Part shown: positions 11,785 to 24,600 of the stretch, one piece after another | How positions within the stretch are numbered: the stretch's first letter is position 1 | Layout of the letters: every line of letters begins with the position of its first letter | From: Citrus sinensis | Taxonomy: Eukaryota > Streptophyta > Magnoliopsida > Sapindales > Rutaceae | Direction of reading: 5' to 3' | DNA length: 64,000 nucleotides | Assembly: GCF_022201045.2 (NCBI RefSeq) | Contig: NC_068559.1 | Coordinates: 1,054,001 to 1,118,000, forward strand | Notes under the pieces: generated by a model | Seen by the model: the letters and a program-made list of their open reading frames with translations, nothing else | Databases searched by the model: none | What the model was told of the DNA's origin: nothing | Made by a program: the position numbers and the translations under genes

Positions 11785-14700
11785 TTACCTGCCACGAACA
11801 CTGGCAGGAGAACGACCTCCTCTCTCACTGCCTATGTCATCTTCAATATCACACCCATCCATACAAAGGCCATTATTGTTGACACTCAGTTCGGAACTAG
11901 CATTACTGCTTGTGGCAAGAGGGGAATCTGAAACACTAACTGTTCTGCTTCGTGGCCCTGATCTCACACTGTACATAGAGGATGCTGGAATATTTGTCAT
12001 CAATGGCCTCAAATTACCAGGAATGCTTCGCCTTATATCCTGAAATTGAGATCAGGAAAATCATAAGTACATTGCTTAATTTGTTTTAAAAAATCTTCTC
12101 TAAATTTTGCTTCGAACCGAATCTTAAGGTGTTCAACTGAAAAAGTAACTAATAGATATTTGAACAACGTACGAGAAAAAAAGCAACATTCTCCCTGACA
12201 TCAACAAAAGCTAGGCAGTAATTAATATGAACATATGGAGGAAATGAGAAGGTAACCATGTCATTGGAAGATGATACAAGGATTTTAAAGACTAAACACA
12301 CTACTCATGAGGGAGTCTCATATTAAAATATGAGGAACGTTAGTCTGAAATGGAAAAGATAATGACCATAAAATGGAAACATAGAGTTACCATATGCCTA
12401 ATAGCCATATCCAATGACTTCTTTGACAGTGTTCTTCCGAAGCCCAAGCTATCTGGGGATGAAGTCTTCCCAGTCAGGTTACTGTGAGGAGAATGTTTGT
12501 CATCTTGCTTGGGAGGTGCCAGTTTCCGCATATTGATCACCCTCTCAACCATTTTTGTCCCAATCACAACAGGGCTCACATTGTCATTGACTTTGGAATA
12601 TCCACGACTGAATGCAGGAACAGAGCTCCCACTAAGATGCATAATTCCATTGGAGGCTCGTGCCCTAGAAGGTGAGCATGATTGCCGTCTAGGTCTTCCA
12701 TTAGATACAGGCTCAACAGAAGAAGATCGAGGACTGGGTGCTCCAGGCCTGCCCCTTGTGGCTGAAAGTGGCCTTTCAGGAACTGAAGTCCTTAGATTTG
12801 GTGGAGCGTCAAGTGAAAAACCTGGCATCTTTGAGGGATTCCATGGTCTGGATTTCACTGTTGGAGAGGTGCCATGGGATGACACTGGATTTTTTGATGT
12901 TGTGAGAGCAGGCTTGGTAGCTGAAGGAGACGACTTAACTGGAGGAGCAGATACACTGGGTGCACTTGATGGTGTGGATGGTCGACGAGTTGGTGTGGAT
13001 GCCCTTGATGTGGACTTTGATGGAGGGATAGAGGAGGGTCTTGAAGTTGGTGTTGAAGATCTTGCTGTAGACCTAGAAGGTGTGGAAGATCTTGCCGTAG
13101 ACCTAGAAGGTGAGGAAGATCTTGCTGTAGACCTAGAAGGTGTGGAAGATCTTGCAGGAACTGTCGGCTTAGATGCAGAGACCATGGGCTTAGATGCAGA
13201 GACCGTGGGCTTCGAGGCAGAAATCGAGGACTTAGTAGCAGAAAGTGTGGCCTTCGAAGTGGAAAGTGTGGGCTTTGTAGTAGAAACTGCGGGTCTAGTA
13301 GAGGAAAGTGCAGGCTTGGTTGAAGACAAGGTAGGCCGAGAAGTAGGTGTTGGAGATCTTGAAGGTTTTGATGATGCAGTCAATGTGGAGCGTCCAGTTG
13401 GTGTTGAAGGTCTTGATCCAGGACCCCCAGATGACGAAGGCCTACGGACCCCAGTGCTTGAAATATTTAACCCAGGTGAAGAAGCTGGTTGTCTAGACGC
13501 TAAGTTGCTCCGTACAGGTGGCTCTGGCTGAGGGTCTGCTAGCTATATGAACAAAAACATAGACAACGAGGCAACATGAGTTTACGAATTCAAGCCTTAA
13601 GACAACTCCAAAATTCAGGGCATCAAAATACCAAGATAAACAACCCTGGTGGACAAGGATTAAGATATATGTGAGCATGGAAGAAGCATCTCCATTCCAT
13701 TCTACAGGAACTTTTAAATGTATAGTCTTGAACAATTATCAAAACAGGAGTTTGTTAAAATGCATAATCGAATGCAAGCAATGTAATGAGAAGTCTGTCA
13801 CATAAACAAGAAAATGAGAAAGAGAACAGTTTAATTTAGTTTCCAAGGTCTCCACTATTTCAGACATGTAATCCCAGTATACCTCCTCCCTCAGAAATAT
13901 ACTTCTACGGAAATTTCACAATATGGTATTTTGATGATTCCTACAAGAAATTCATTTTCCATCGAAACTTGATGACTGGAAGTTCTTCCACCTAACAATG
14001 AAATGGCCCATATGAGGATCAAGTCTTCCTGGGAAACCAGGGTATTAATGGTTACATTTCCACTTTCAACATAACAAATGATAATTATTCTGTCAAAATA
14101 TCATCATGTCACATAAAAAAATAACCCAAATGCTTCAAAGAAGAAGCACCATTCAACAAAAAATTTTAAGCTTTGTCCTCTTACTCTAGATTCCGGGGCA
14201 GTAGTGCGAACCTTCGGAGTACCAATTTGACTCATAACACTCTTTTGTGATTCCATCTCTAAAGAAGGGAAGAGAGGAGTACCAGGAGGAGTTAGAAGCC
14301 TGAAAACAAAGAGATGTGTAATTGGTATCATCTCACCTAATTAAATATATAAGAAAATAACCTGATGTGTAATTGAAACAACAATATTGATGAAAATAAG
14401 CAAAATAATATCCTAATTGTTCAGGCTTCTTGCTTCAATGCAAGAGGTCTAAGCATCAATACTCTGACACTAACCTTTGGGGTACATTTTAATTTGTTTT
14501 TGTGCTCCGGGCGAGGAGGAGTTGGGGGGTGTGTGTTAAAAAATAAATAAATAAAACTTTATATGGTAATATGCTTGCCCAGTTTTTGCAAACATACATG
14601 GGTATGGCTGGAACATCATACAACCAAGGAATATACTATAGGTGTGTTTGTCCCTTACAACTTCTGCCTCCAAACTCTTCAAATGTGAAAAAACTAGTGA

Positions 14701-15361
14701 GAAAAAATGCTGAAGACAAATACTTTCTCACAATATTCTTTCTAAACATGTATTCCCTCTTCTTTAGTCTGTCCAAACAATACCATTCAAATCCACATCA
14801 AGTCCTACACTTCTTATATCACAAGTAGGATTTATAAACACTAATATAATATCATCACATACTACTCTCCTTAAGCTAAGATTGTCAATAACTCTAACAT
14901 AATAAATAATTAAATATTATAAAATTAAAGGAAGCCTGTTAAAAAGTTCTAAAAATTACCAGTCATAGTCATTTTTATCATTATCAGAATTAAGAAAATC
15001 ATCAGCACCAATCTTTCTGGTTGCCGCATTCGAGGACGAAATGTTAAATATCGGGGAAGTCCCTGGCCTCGACCCTTTCATTCAACAAAAATTGAACATT
15101 TCACAAAATCAAAACGACAAAAACTCAAAATTATTGCCAAATAAAAGGAAATAAAATAATAATAATACCTAATGGCGCGTCGAACTCCTCCTCCGAGTTG
15201 TTAAGAAGCAAATTCCCTTGCTCCTTCTCTCGCTTTCGCATCTCGAGAAACAAAGAGAGCTCCTCATCTTTCTCCTTCATCATCGACGCTCGCAGCTGCT
15301 GCCTCTGCTTCAATGCCGCAGCCTGCATTTGCATTTCCTGTGACCTAAGGCTTCGATTCAT
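11785..15361 (-). CDS. Basic proline/serine-rich protein, BPP1-like microtubule-associated
   Basis: Five exons on the minus strand, 15361-15169, 15074-14960, 14299-14185, 13542-12391 and 12039-11785, encode 609 residues with all joins in phase and GT-AG. The N-terminus has a Gln-rich charged helix (MQMQAAALKQRQQLRASM). An acidic segment follows (DDFLNSDNDKNDYDW), then LLTPPGTPLFPSLE, a motif conserved in this plant family. Exon 4 encodes about 380 residues rich in Ser, Pro, Thr and Lys/Arg with repeated SRSTARSSTPSRS and SASKPTVSASKP units. The C-terminus is basic and serine-rich. Arabidopsis relatives (At2g40070, BPP1, by memory) bind and stabilise microtubules; that role is inferred. The many SP/TP sites suggest phosphorylation. 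A GA run at 15567-15584 lies upstream. Confidence 0.85.
13051..13155 (-). repeat. 30 bp coding tandem repeats in BPP exon 4
   Basis: Three units of exactly 30 bp (13051-13080, 13081-13110, 13111-13140) and half a fourth encode ten-residue repeats of the type SRSTARSSTP. Copies differ by one to three bases, so unit number could vary between alleles without shifting the frame. Confidence 0.85.
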
Positions 15362-16222
15362 TGTCAGATCAAATTTGCTCTCAAAAGCTTCTCATTCACT
15401 TGTCCAGCAACGGAACCGGCTTTGAATTCTTCAGCCTCCGCGCAAATTTTAACTAGATCTAAATAACTGAACAAACGAGCAACCAAAAACGACTAAATGA
15501 CATGTCGTTTTAGCATCGCCGAACCAAGCTCAGCTAAACTAAGTTATGGATAAATTGCTGGAAAAAAGAGAGAGAGAGAGAGAGTATCGATCAGAGAAGA
15601 GGGAGAAGTGACAGGTGAGTGGCAATGAGTGTAAATAACGAGAGGTTTGAGGGGTGAAACTAGGGGTTTTGATTACATTCGGGGGTTTCTTCAGTGACGG
15701 GACAACTGTAGGTGTTGCTCTCTGTGTTTTCTCTCACTTGAAGCCTACGTTTTCAGATTTTTGCTTTTAGTTTGGTGGATAATCACGATAATGCCCTCCT
15801 TTTTTAATTCATTGTGTTTTTATTTTGAATTTTGGAAATTTTTTTTTTTTTTTTTTTTTGGGCAGTTTCTTTGTTCCAATTGATGCCGTAAAGGCCTGAA
15901 GCATTTTGTTTTATTTATGTACAACTACTCTTATCCGAATGTCACTCCTGTGGAAAGAAATAATGCATGGCATAACATTAATTTTATTAATTACAAGATG
16001 AGTAACACATATTGTTATAACTGAACTTCAAATCTAAATATTCAGACAGATCAAGTATCTTTTTATGCTAAAGAATTTTGTGGAAGGGAAATATATAAAT
16101 ATTATTTATATTACTATCAAAATAGTATTCATAATTACATTACAAATTTGTTTGGATTACGCTGCGCATGGAAGTAGCGAATTCAAGAAAATTTATCAAT
16201 TAAATTTATAGACACTTACAAT

Positions 16223-16392
16223 CAGGGCGGAACAAGCCAACCAACCTTGGTTGGGAGGAAAAACATTTTCAAAAAATTAAATAAAATTTTTAATGTAAAT
16301 AAGTAATTATTAATATAATATAAAATATTGAGTATTAATTTTTTTTAAAAAAAATTATGGCCCATACTTGTCCCTTAATAGATCTGTCCCTG
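16223..16392. mobile_element. hAT-like MITE
   Basis: A 170 bp element that begins CAGGGCGGAAC and ends GATCTGTCCCTG, the short CAGGG-type inverted ends of hAT elements. Flanking 8 bp direct repeats CTTACAAT (16215-16222) and CTTACCAT (16393-16400) differ at one base. The interior is AT-rich and non-coding. Confidence 0.7.
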
Positions 16393-16396
16393 CTTA

Positions 16397-16398
<2 letters not shown>

Positions 16399-16430
<32 letters not shown>
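16399..16430. repeat. (AT)n microsatellite
   Basis: 32 nt of uninterrupted AT dinucleotides, starting at the edge of the hAT-like MITE's target duplication. Confidence 0.95.
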
Positions 16431-16433
<3 letters not shown>

Positions 16434-16960
16434 GGATTCTTTTAAGAATTAATTTAGAAAAAAAATATGATTACATTGTAGATCATTTGTAATAAGACTT
16501 GCCATGCATAATTTCTAGTACTTTATGGTTACCTACTCACTACACTTAAGCAAAACAACATTTTTTTTTAATTCTTTATTTTTTATTTTTTATTTAAGAA
16601 AAGCTCCTACTGGTGAATTGGTGATGAGTTATCAAGGACAATGAGTTTGTTTATCAATTTCCCCCCACCCCGAAGGCTTGATATACTATTATCTAAAGTT
16701 TAATTTAAGTAGTGCTATATTTGTAAAATTAGAATACTAAGTTTATATATTAACTGATGTGGTATGCAATTTCTCTTACAAATTATTTCGTGGGAGTCTA
16801 ATAATAAGATAATCAATCATTTGATACATAACAAGTAATAATTACAATACTTCGATTGAGATTCAAATTTGTATTATAACTTTGTGAGCATAACCATTAT
16901 TAATTAAGAAAATTAATTTTTAAAAAGCGCATTCGTTTTATGATGAGCGTATGATTGTAA

Positions 16961-17357
16961 GAGCATCTCCAAAAGGGTCTTTAAATTTTACTCTTCAAAT
17001 TTTAATTTACTTACTGATGTGGCAAATAAGTGTATAGAAAAATATAATCCCCTCCAAAAGATTCACCAAATAAGAATAAATTAATATTATTTTAATCAAA
17101 TCTTTCTCACTATCAATTGAATTGTTATTATATTTTTTAAAAGAAACATAAATAATAATTATTACAGTCTTATTTTTTTAATAAATAATAATAAAATATT
17201 AATAGAAGAGAGAAAAACTCACTCGGCAATATTAAAGAGTGAGAAACAAATCTTATTTGAAGAATCTAAATTAACGTGTCTTTTGGAGTGTTTAATATTA
17301 ATATGACTCTTCAAATAAGAAGTAAAATTTTATTTAAAGAGTCTTTTGGAGATGCTC
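16961..17357. mobile_element. MITE with GAGCATCTCC ends, PIF/Harbinger-like
   Basis: A 397 bp AT-rich element. The left end GAGCATCTCCAAAAG and the right end CTTTTGGAGATGCTC are perfect inverse complements over 15 bp, and similarity continues inward (GGGTCTTTAAAT against ATTTAAAGAGTC). TAA flanks both sides (16958-16960 and 17358-17360). It has no coding capacity. Confidence 0.85.
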
Positions 17358-18285
17358 TAAGAAGAGTATATAGTACGTAATTTCAAGCGCGGCGAGTTTT
17401 CATTTGAAAGAAATCTGTTGTGGAGCCCACAACTTCTAATGAGAATCCACCACTCACGAAGTCGCGTACTAGAACATCTCCCATGCTTGTAACTTTTTTT
17501 TTTTTTTTGTTTTTTGGTTTAAGCAGAATAGTAAAATGAATCTAGAAGCGTATATTAATAATAATAAGTTGGAGACATTCTTGAAAAAGAAAACTCGAAC
17601 CAATTTAATATTATAGATATGAAGTTCACATGTGAAATATTATAGTAGAATAATTCATGAAATTACACTCCATAAAAGTAAATAATGAAAAAAGCAATCA
17701 CTTGATTTATACTGTGAGTGTCAAATTAGTTTGTAAAATCTTTTATGTTACAAATAAAAGGTTTAGGATTCAATTTTAATTATATGGGATTCAGTTTAAC
17801 TTATGAGTACAAAAGGGATTGAATTGCCGGTAGATATTTTTAAGGAAAAAAAATCACTTGACATGCAATAAATTATGATGATTTAATGTGAAATAATATG
17901 CAAAAATAAATTAGGGAAGTCTTAAGAAATAGAGCACGACGACAAACATAACACCATTTGTGCACTCTCACTTTAGGCCTCATAAAGTAAATACATTGTG
18001 TATAATTTAGATTTAGTACTTAGCAATGATTTTAAATTTAGCTTCAATAGATGCACTAGTTAATAATGAAAAAGAGTTATGTTTAACATTTTATAATTTT
18101 TTTTCATGCGTGCATTTATGGTAAGGAATGATTAAGATTAAACTATATATTATTTTATATCTAATAACTACCAATTACAATATTATAAAGTACAAAACTC
18201 AATTCAACACTAAGTTTCTATCTGTGATATAATATGATGATGGTCACTCTAACCATTAATTCATCAAACAATTCAAATGTACTAA

Positions 18286-19172
18286 GGGTGTGTTTGGCAA
18301 CCCGCACAACATAGGATTAAAACATTGTTTCACATTAACTTAATACTAACTCATGTTTGGTGTTAAATTCGACTGGCGCAGTATTGTATTAACTTGGAAA
18401 ACTAATGCAGTCAAATCCACATAAACCAAACCCGAGAGGGGGTGATGTTTATGCCACATCGTATTAGAGTAAATCGAAAAAATAAAATAGAGAAAATTTT
18501 GCAGTATATTCACGATGAAATTCACATCACCCAATCCAACACCACCAAATCGACCTAACAATCATCACTCAACGGCATCACCAACGCCTTTACAGTGCCG
18601 CGCGACACCATAGTCACTGCTCCATGAAGACGCCTTCACTGTGGAGAAGATAAAGCCCATAGAAGAAGAAGAAAAAAGGAGAAAAAGAGGAAAAGAAAAA
18701 AGAAAAACAAATTGAAGAAGACAAAGAAAGGAGAAGAAAGAGAGGAGGAAAAAAGAAAATGAAATGAAGACGAAGAATGATAAAAAAAAAATGAACGAAG
18801 AAGAAAGAGATATGGAGAAGACGTAAGGAGGAGAAAGAGAAAGCAAATAATGATACATGCAAAAGCATTGTCCAAAGAAAAGAAAAATAAAAAAAAGGAG
18901 AGGGGGGAAATTAAAAAACTAAACAAATAAAAAATATATTTTTTAATAAATAAACAAAATGTTAATAACTATTGTTTTCTAAATATATATCATTTAAATT
19001 AATAAAAAATATTAATACAGTGCAGCGCCAAACACAATATAATTAAAAATTAATACAATAAAATATTACATCAAACGTTGTACAAAATTATTATAATCTA
19101 ATGCTAATGCAATACATCATAACACAATACACTTGCATTAAAATAATACAATACAGTATGTTAAACGTACCC
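18286..19172. mobile_element. non-autonomous PIF/Harbinger-like element
   Basis: An 887 bp element with ends GGGTGTGTTTGGCAAC (left) and, as complement of the right end, GGGTACGTTTAACAT, flanked by TAA on both sides (18283-18285, 19173-19175). Subterminal regions share words such as GTATTGTATTAACTT and its inverse. The centre (about 18655-18905) is a purine-rich GA/AAG run. There is no transposase, so it would depend on another element. Confidence 0.7.
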
Positions 19173-20699
19173 TAACATAATAACATTATCCAACTAAAAA
19201 CAGTCGATACCAAGTGGGTCTTACTGCCTTATAACAGTTGCAAGGTACCCCAAACTTTGGTCTTCTCTAATTCAACCAAAAAATCCAATGGCTAAATTGT
19301 TGAACGGCTAATATATGTTCAATTGATTATTAACATTGCAATTCCTACTGTTTATTACATTATCATAAAAGCTTAAAAAATTTTAATATTTACTTATATA
19401 ATTCATGTTGTTTTAAATTTTATTTATTATTTTTTAAAGAATTTTTCAAAAGTTTTTGAGCTTTATGTTTTTTGAGAATTATCACTTTTTTTAGATAGTT
19501 GGGCTTGTGGATATTGTTGTAATGATAATTTATAATTTATTTTGATAAAAAATAATTGAATAGTAAATTTAGTAGTTTTTAAGTACTCTTTTAAATTCCG
19601 GGTGATTACTTAATTTTTATTGTGAAAGTCTAAACTTTTTGGCGATAGCTAGTCAACCATTGCAAAAACTATAACATAATTATCTTTATTTTCTCTACAT
19701 CTCTCTCAACCATCATCACTCAAAGAGTTAAGAGTTCGTTTGGTACACTGATAACTCTATAAAATGAGAGTTATCATTAAATTTCTATGCTTAAACTAGC
19801 ATTAACTTAGGGAGTAAATGATGAATTTTATCCAATTTTTAGTTACATTTTGTATAAGTATCTATTTTAGCTTAGTCTTAACAGTTTGATATGTTTTAGA
19901 CCATTTCGTGCTCTGATTAAGTGCAATATTTTAGGTAACTCAACGACTCATGCCTTTTTTATGGATGTTGTAAAAGGACTGCATTGCTGCAGCAATAGAC
20001 CTGTAGAAAATGACAAAAGACTAATTTGCCGATGAACAAAAACAAATCTAAACTATAGAGGATGCTGGAGAAAATGTTGCAACAATTCAAGATCAAATGC
20101 AGAAAAAAAAAATAGGGCAAATAGAGTCTAAAACATATAATGTTATATTTAACGTTAGTTTAACAACTAGTCAAAGATAGTTAATAACCAATAAGTGAGT
20201 CTAGAGACCAACTACCCCTTTGCCATTGAATATATCTTTGTGTTTGACTTTAAATTCTCTTTATTGCATTCTGTTTATTACATTGTTAATTTCATCATTT
20301 ATTTTGTTTTATTTAGTTTACTAAGATTGCACTGATAAGATTGCTGTAACAATTCCTATAATATCAATTTATATGGAGACGATCTTGATACTTATCATTA
20401 TATTACTTGTTATGTATACTTACACATTGGTCCACACATCACACCATGCACCGTATTGTATTATAATATATTTTATTATTTAATTTAAGTGTATTGTATA
20501 ATGTTATATTGCATTAGCAGTATACTATAATAATATAGTACAATTTTTGGTATTCCTTACTATATTAATTTTATATTAATATTAAACTAACATTATTTAA
20601 ATTTATTATTAATTATATTAAATTATTAATTATAAGTTAATTATTAATATATAAATATAGTATGATATAATAAAATAATACAACAATATAATTTATTTT

Positions 20700-21056
20700 T
20701 ATATTTTTATTTATTATAATAAAAATAAAAATATATTTAATGCCCCAATTAAAAAAATAATAATAATGACAATATTGTTAATTAAAACAACAAAATTGAT
20801 AAAGTTTAACAATAATGATGATGAAGCGACATTAATAATAATTTAATAATTAAAATACTAAAATTAATAAAATTTAATAATAATAAATTATTATTAAATA
20901 ATAATGACATTAATGATAGTAATAATAACAATTAAAATAATAAAAAAATTTTGATGATGATAATAATAATTAATGAGAATAATAATAAATAATTAAAATA
21001 ATAAATTTTATTAATAATAATAATAATAATAACAATAATAATGATAATGATAATCT
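20700..21056. repeat. degenerate (TAA/AAT)n-rich tract
   Basis: About 350 bp dominated by imperfect AAT, TAA and GAT triplets. No gene; probably a decayed trinucleotide satellite. Confidence 0.7.
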
Positions 21057-21201
21057 ACGGGACGAAGTACTGCAGAAGTCAAATCCAATGTTTATTGGTG
21101 CACACTATTAATTTATTTTCGTTTCCGATTGTTGTAACTCAATCACACGATCACTCTTGTTAGTTTTTAAAATGTAATCACAAGTTGTTGACTTGGTATT
21201 G

Positions 21202-21498
21202 GGATGAAACAATGTTGCAAGGTACCATTAATTTTTATTTTTTTAGTTTAGTTACGCTACACTACTTTATATTTAATAAAAAATTAAATAGACACTAAAA
21301 TTCATAACGTTTTACATATAAGTCTATTTTTAGATAAAATATATCATCTGAAAGAGGATGAAAATATGTTGCAAAGGTTGCAAGATACCTGATACCCCTA
21401 ACTTTTGTCTCTTTTAGATTAATTATGCTACACGAGTAAAATTAAATAGACGCTAAAAGTTATAAATCTTTACATATAAGTCTATTTTTAGATAAAAT
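21202..21498. repeat. diverged tandem duplication upstream of ATE1
   Basis: Two similar stretches, 21202-21340 and 21356-21498, share GTTGCAAGGTACC-like words and TACATATAAGTCTATTTTTAG. A shorter relative of the left part occurs near 19236-19280 (GTTGCAAGGTACCCC). The family is not recognised. Confidence 0.6.
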
Positions 21499-21692
21499 GG
21501 CATTTAAAAAGAATTATTAATATTATTATTATTTTGAACAGTAGTAGATGATTATTCTATAAAGAATATGTGAGACCCGGAGACTAAATAACAGCTTGGT
21601 AGGGAAGGAAGCTTGGAAGGAAGGAAGGCAGGCTTCGAATTAGAAACCGAAATTCGGATTGGAATAAAAAACGACATCGTTTCGAATAACCG

Positions 21693-24600
21693 ATGAAGAA
21701 ATCGAAGATGAGAAGCGAGGCAAGCACCAGTAGTAATAACAGTAACCGCAAAGGAGAAACAGTTGTTGGTGATTGCGGCACCTGCAGAAGCTCTTGCGGT
21801 TACTGTAAATCTTCTGGTCGTACGAGCATCACTCACGGTCCGTCGTTTATTTTCCCCTTTTTCTAATTTATATTTCAAAAAATGAAATTATTCGGAAGTC
21901 TTCTGATTAATAATTGTTTAGAACTTTAAGTTATGAGAATTTGCGAATTAGTGATCGAATTTAATTATTTTTTAAAATTTGCTCGTTAGTCAAATGCATT
22001 CGGTAATTTTCGAGTTGCAAATTCTGTTATTTGTGATCGTTTAATTGATCAATTAGCTTTATTTTCTGATAATGTTGATATTAATGCACGGTTAAACGAT
22101 CATGAACAAAATACGTTTATTATTTTTAATTTATTTTGCTGGTCTTTGCAGGTTTATGGGCATATAGCGTTACAGTTGATGACTACCAAGGTTTGTCAGT
22201 ATAATTGGTTTAAAATGAAAGTCTTTTTTTTTTCTTTTTTTTTTTTAGATCATTTGCTTGGCCAAAAGTTGTTGGTTGTGTTACTTGCAAGCATTGTTCA
22301 ATAGATAATGGTTGTAATATGTATATGTATTACAATCTACTTATTCTTTTTTTTTTTTTTTTGAAAGTATGTATACGTGTTACAATCTACTTATTCAATA
22401 GGCTTTTTTTTTTTTTAATAATTTGTTGATAAAAGTGAATAACCTCCTTCTATAGGTGATTTATCATTAAACTGATATTGTGATAATATCTTAGAATGAT
22501 TCCCCTTACATGCATTTAATTTAATATGAGAGATTTAGCTTGCTACAAAAAAGATACAAGAGGGAAGAGTGCTGGTATTTGATTATTATTGTATAAAAGT
22601 GAAATTATTTTATATCACTTCTATAACTGTGATAGAGGTTCTATCTTATTTTAGTTTGTATCCTTACAATAGCATTATCACCTTTCTTGGTATAATTTCA
22701 TTTCAGTGCCATTCTTATTTGAAGCTCTTTTGACAGATCTTCTTGACCGGGGATGGAGAAGATCCGGCTCTTTCCTGTACAAACCTGATATGGAAAGAAC
22801 ATGCTGTCCATCTTATACTATCCGGCTGAGGGCAAGTGATTTTGCCCCTTCTAAAGAGCAACGTCGAGTATCAAGACGAATGCAAAGGTGAGTAAGTATA
22901 CTGTTTCTTTGTTTCTTGTCGCATATCAGCTCTATTTGGAACTTATCATCGGCTTTCTTTGTTGTTTTTGGTCAATATACCTTTTGTTAGAAAGTTATAT
23001 TCTAAATCTACAAACATAGTAACACTAAAGGAATGCTCCTTATTGTTTACTGACAGTGTTGTACATATACCTAGGTTTTTGGATGGCACAATGGATGTGG
23101 AAAAAAAATCAGTTGAGTTGATAAAGGATCCAAGTACTTCTAACTGCAACAAAGTTTCAAGTTCAGTGGAAAACAATTCCTTGTCTCATAACAATGAAGA
23201 GAACAATAAGGAAGAAGAAATTTTGCAGTTTTTATCAGGGCAAATTGACAATGCTGTGCAGTTGTGCATTGTGAGAGGGCAATTTCTTTCTGGTATCCAA
23301 CTTCCCAAAGCGTCTGTCAAAAAAGTGTCACAGGCAAAAAGAAAACTGCTAGTTGAAGGAATGGAAAACCTTTTATACACCAGCAACATTGCATTCCAAT
23401 TAGCAGCCACTTTAAATCGGGCACAGTTGGCTGAGAAGGATGTTCAGCAGATTAGAGTTTTCGGACAAAGCATAGAAGATACAGGTCCATCTCCCAAAAT
23501 TATAGCAGCAAAATTGGCAAGCTCATTAATTCAGCTGGCGGAAACTTCTGGTCTCTCAATTAGGGCTTGCAATGGGCACCTTAATTTTTATTCTGCCATG
23601 AAACAAGCTTCTTTGGATGAAGATGTTCATATTGGTACTGTTTCTAAAGAATCTGCCAAAACGTGTGAGAGTAAAGGTAAATGTTTGAAGAACAGCTCTG
23701 AACATCCTGAGGCAAAAAGGCATAAGCTTCAGATCCGTTTGAAAAGATCCAGTTTTGATCCCCAAGAATTTGAATTGTATAGGCGATATCAGATTAAAGT
23801 ACACAATGACAAACCCGATCAGGTCACTGAGACCTCATATAGGAGGTTTCTAGTTGACTCTCCCTTAGTTTTTGTTCCACCATCTGGTGATGATACAGTT
23901 CCTCCTTGTGGCTTTGGCTCTTTCCATCAGCAATATCTGATCGATGACCGGCTAGTTGCTGTTGGTGTGATAGACATTCTCCCTAGATGTTTGTCGAGTA
24001 AATATTTATTCTGGGATCCAGATTATGCCTTTTTATCCCTGGGAAAGTTCTCAGCTTTACAAGAAATAAGTTGGGTTAAAGAGAATCAAACCCATTGTCC
24101 TACACTTCAGTATTATTATCTAGGCTACTACATTCACTCCTGTCGGAAAATGAGATACAAAGCAGCATATCACCCATCAGAGCTTCTCTGTCCACTTCGA
24201 TACCAGTAAGTTTTTCTGCATCTAGCAGATTATAGCTACTATTGGACATAGAGCTATTTTAAATTCCCCTTTTAGCTTACCATTCGTATGGGATGAACAT
24301 CATTCCAGTCACAAACTATGAGCGTGATTTCTTGATTTCTTCACTTGTTGTCATTGTTATAACTGTCTTTTCTTTTACTTGACTCGAGGGATGGGGCTTT
24401 ATTCTTTTAAGTTTGACAAGTGGTAATAATGTTTCCAGGTGGGTACCATATGATATTGCAAGACCTTTGCTCGATAGAAAGCCATATGTTGTTTTGTCAG
24501 ATTTTGCCAGCTTACAAAATGAGAGCTCACCATGTATTTCTGAAAATGTCATGGGATGTCAACATGATGATATTGGCCAAGGAGACTCGAATGATGTCCG

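Larger units (their letters stand above)
15362..21692. other. gene-poor AT-rich region with MITEs
   Basis: No coding gene is recognisable over 6.3 kb. It holds the BPP promoter side, several MITEs (listed separately), simple repeats and decayed AT-rich DNA. The long minus-strand open frames near 18565-18926 are products of a purine-rich run, not genes. Confidence 0.6.

Noticed and set aside
12497-13531. 344-codon open frame on the plus strand with VEDLAVDLEG repeats
   Set aside because: It is the exact reverse of BPP exon 4; the apparent repeats mirror the 30 bp coding repeats, and the other strand has family-like protein with good splice sites.
18565-18926. Three overlapping minus-strand frames rich in Ser, Phe and Leu
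   Set aside because: They come from translating a purine-rich run inside a transposable element; low complexity, no family likeness.
19737-19760. Harbinger-like left end (TTAAGAGTTCGTTTGG)
   Set aside because: No matching right end or second TAA could be found downstream.
21568-21573. Minimal upstream frame ATG TGA before ATE1
   Set aside because: It lies right after a TATA-like TATAAAG, so it is probably upstream of the transcription start.
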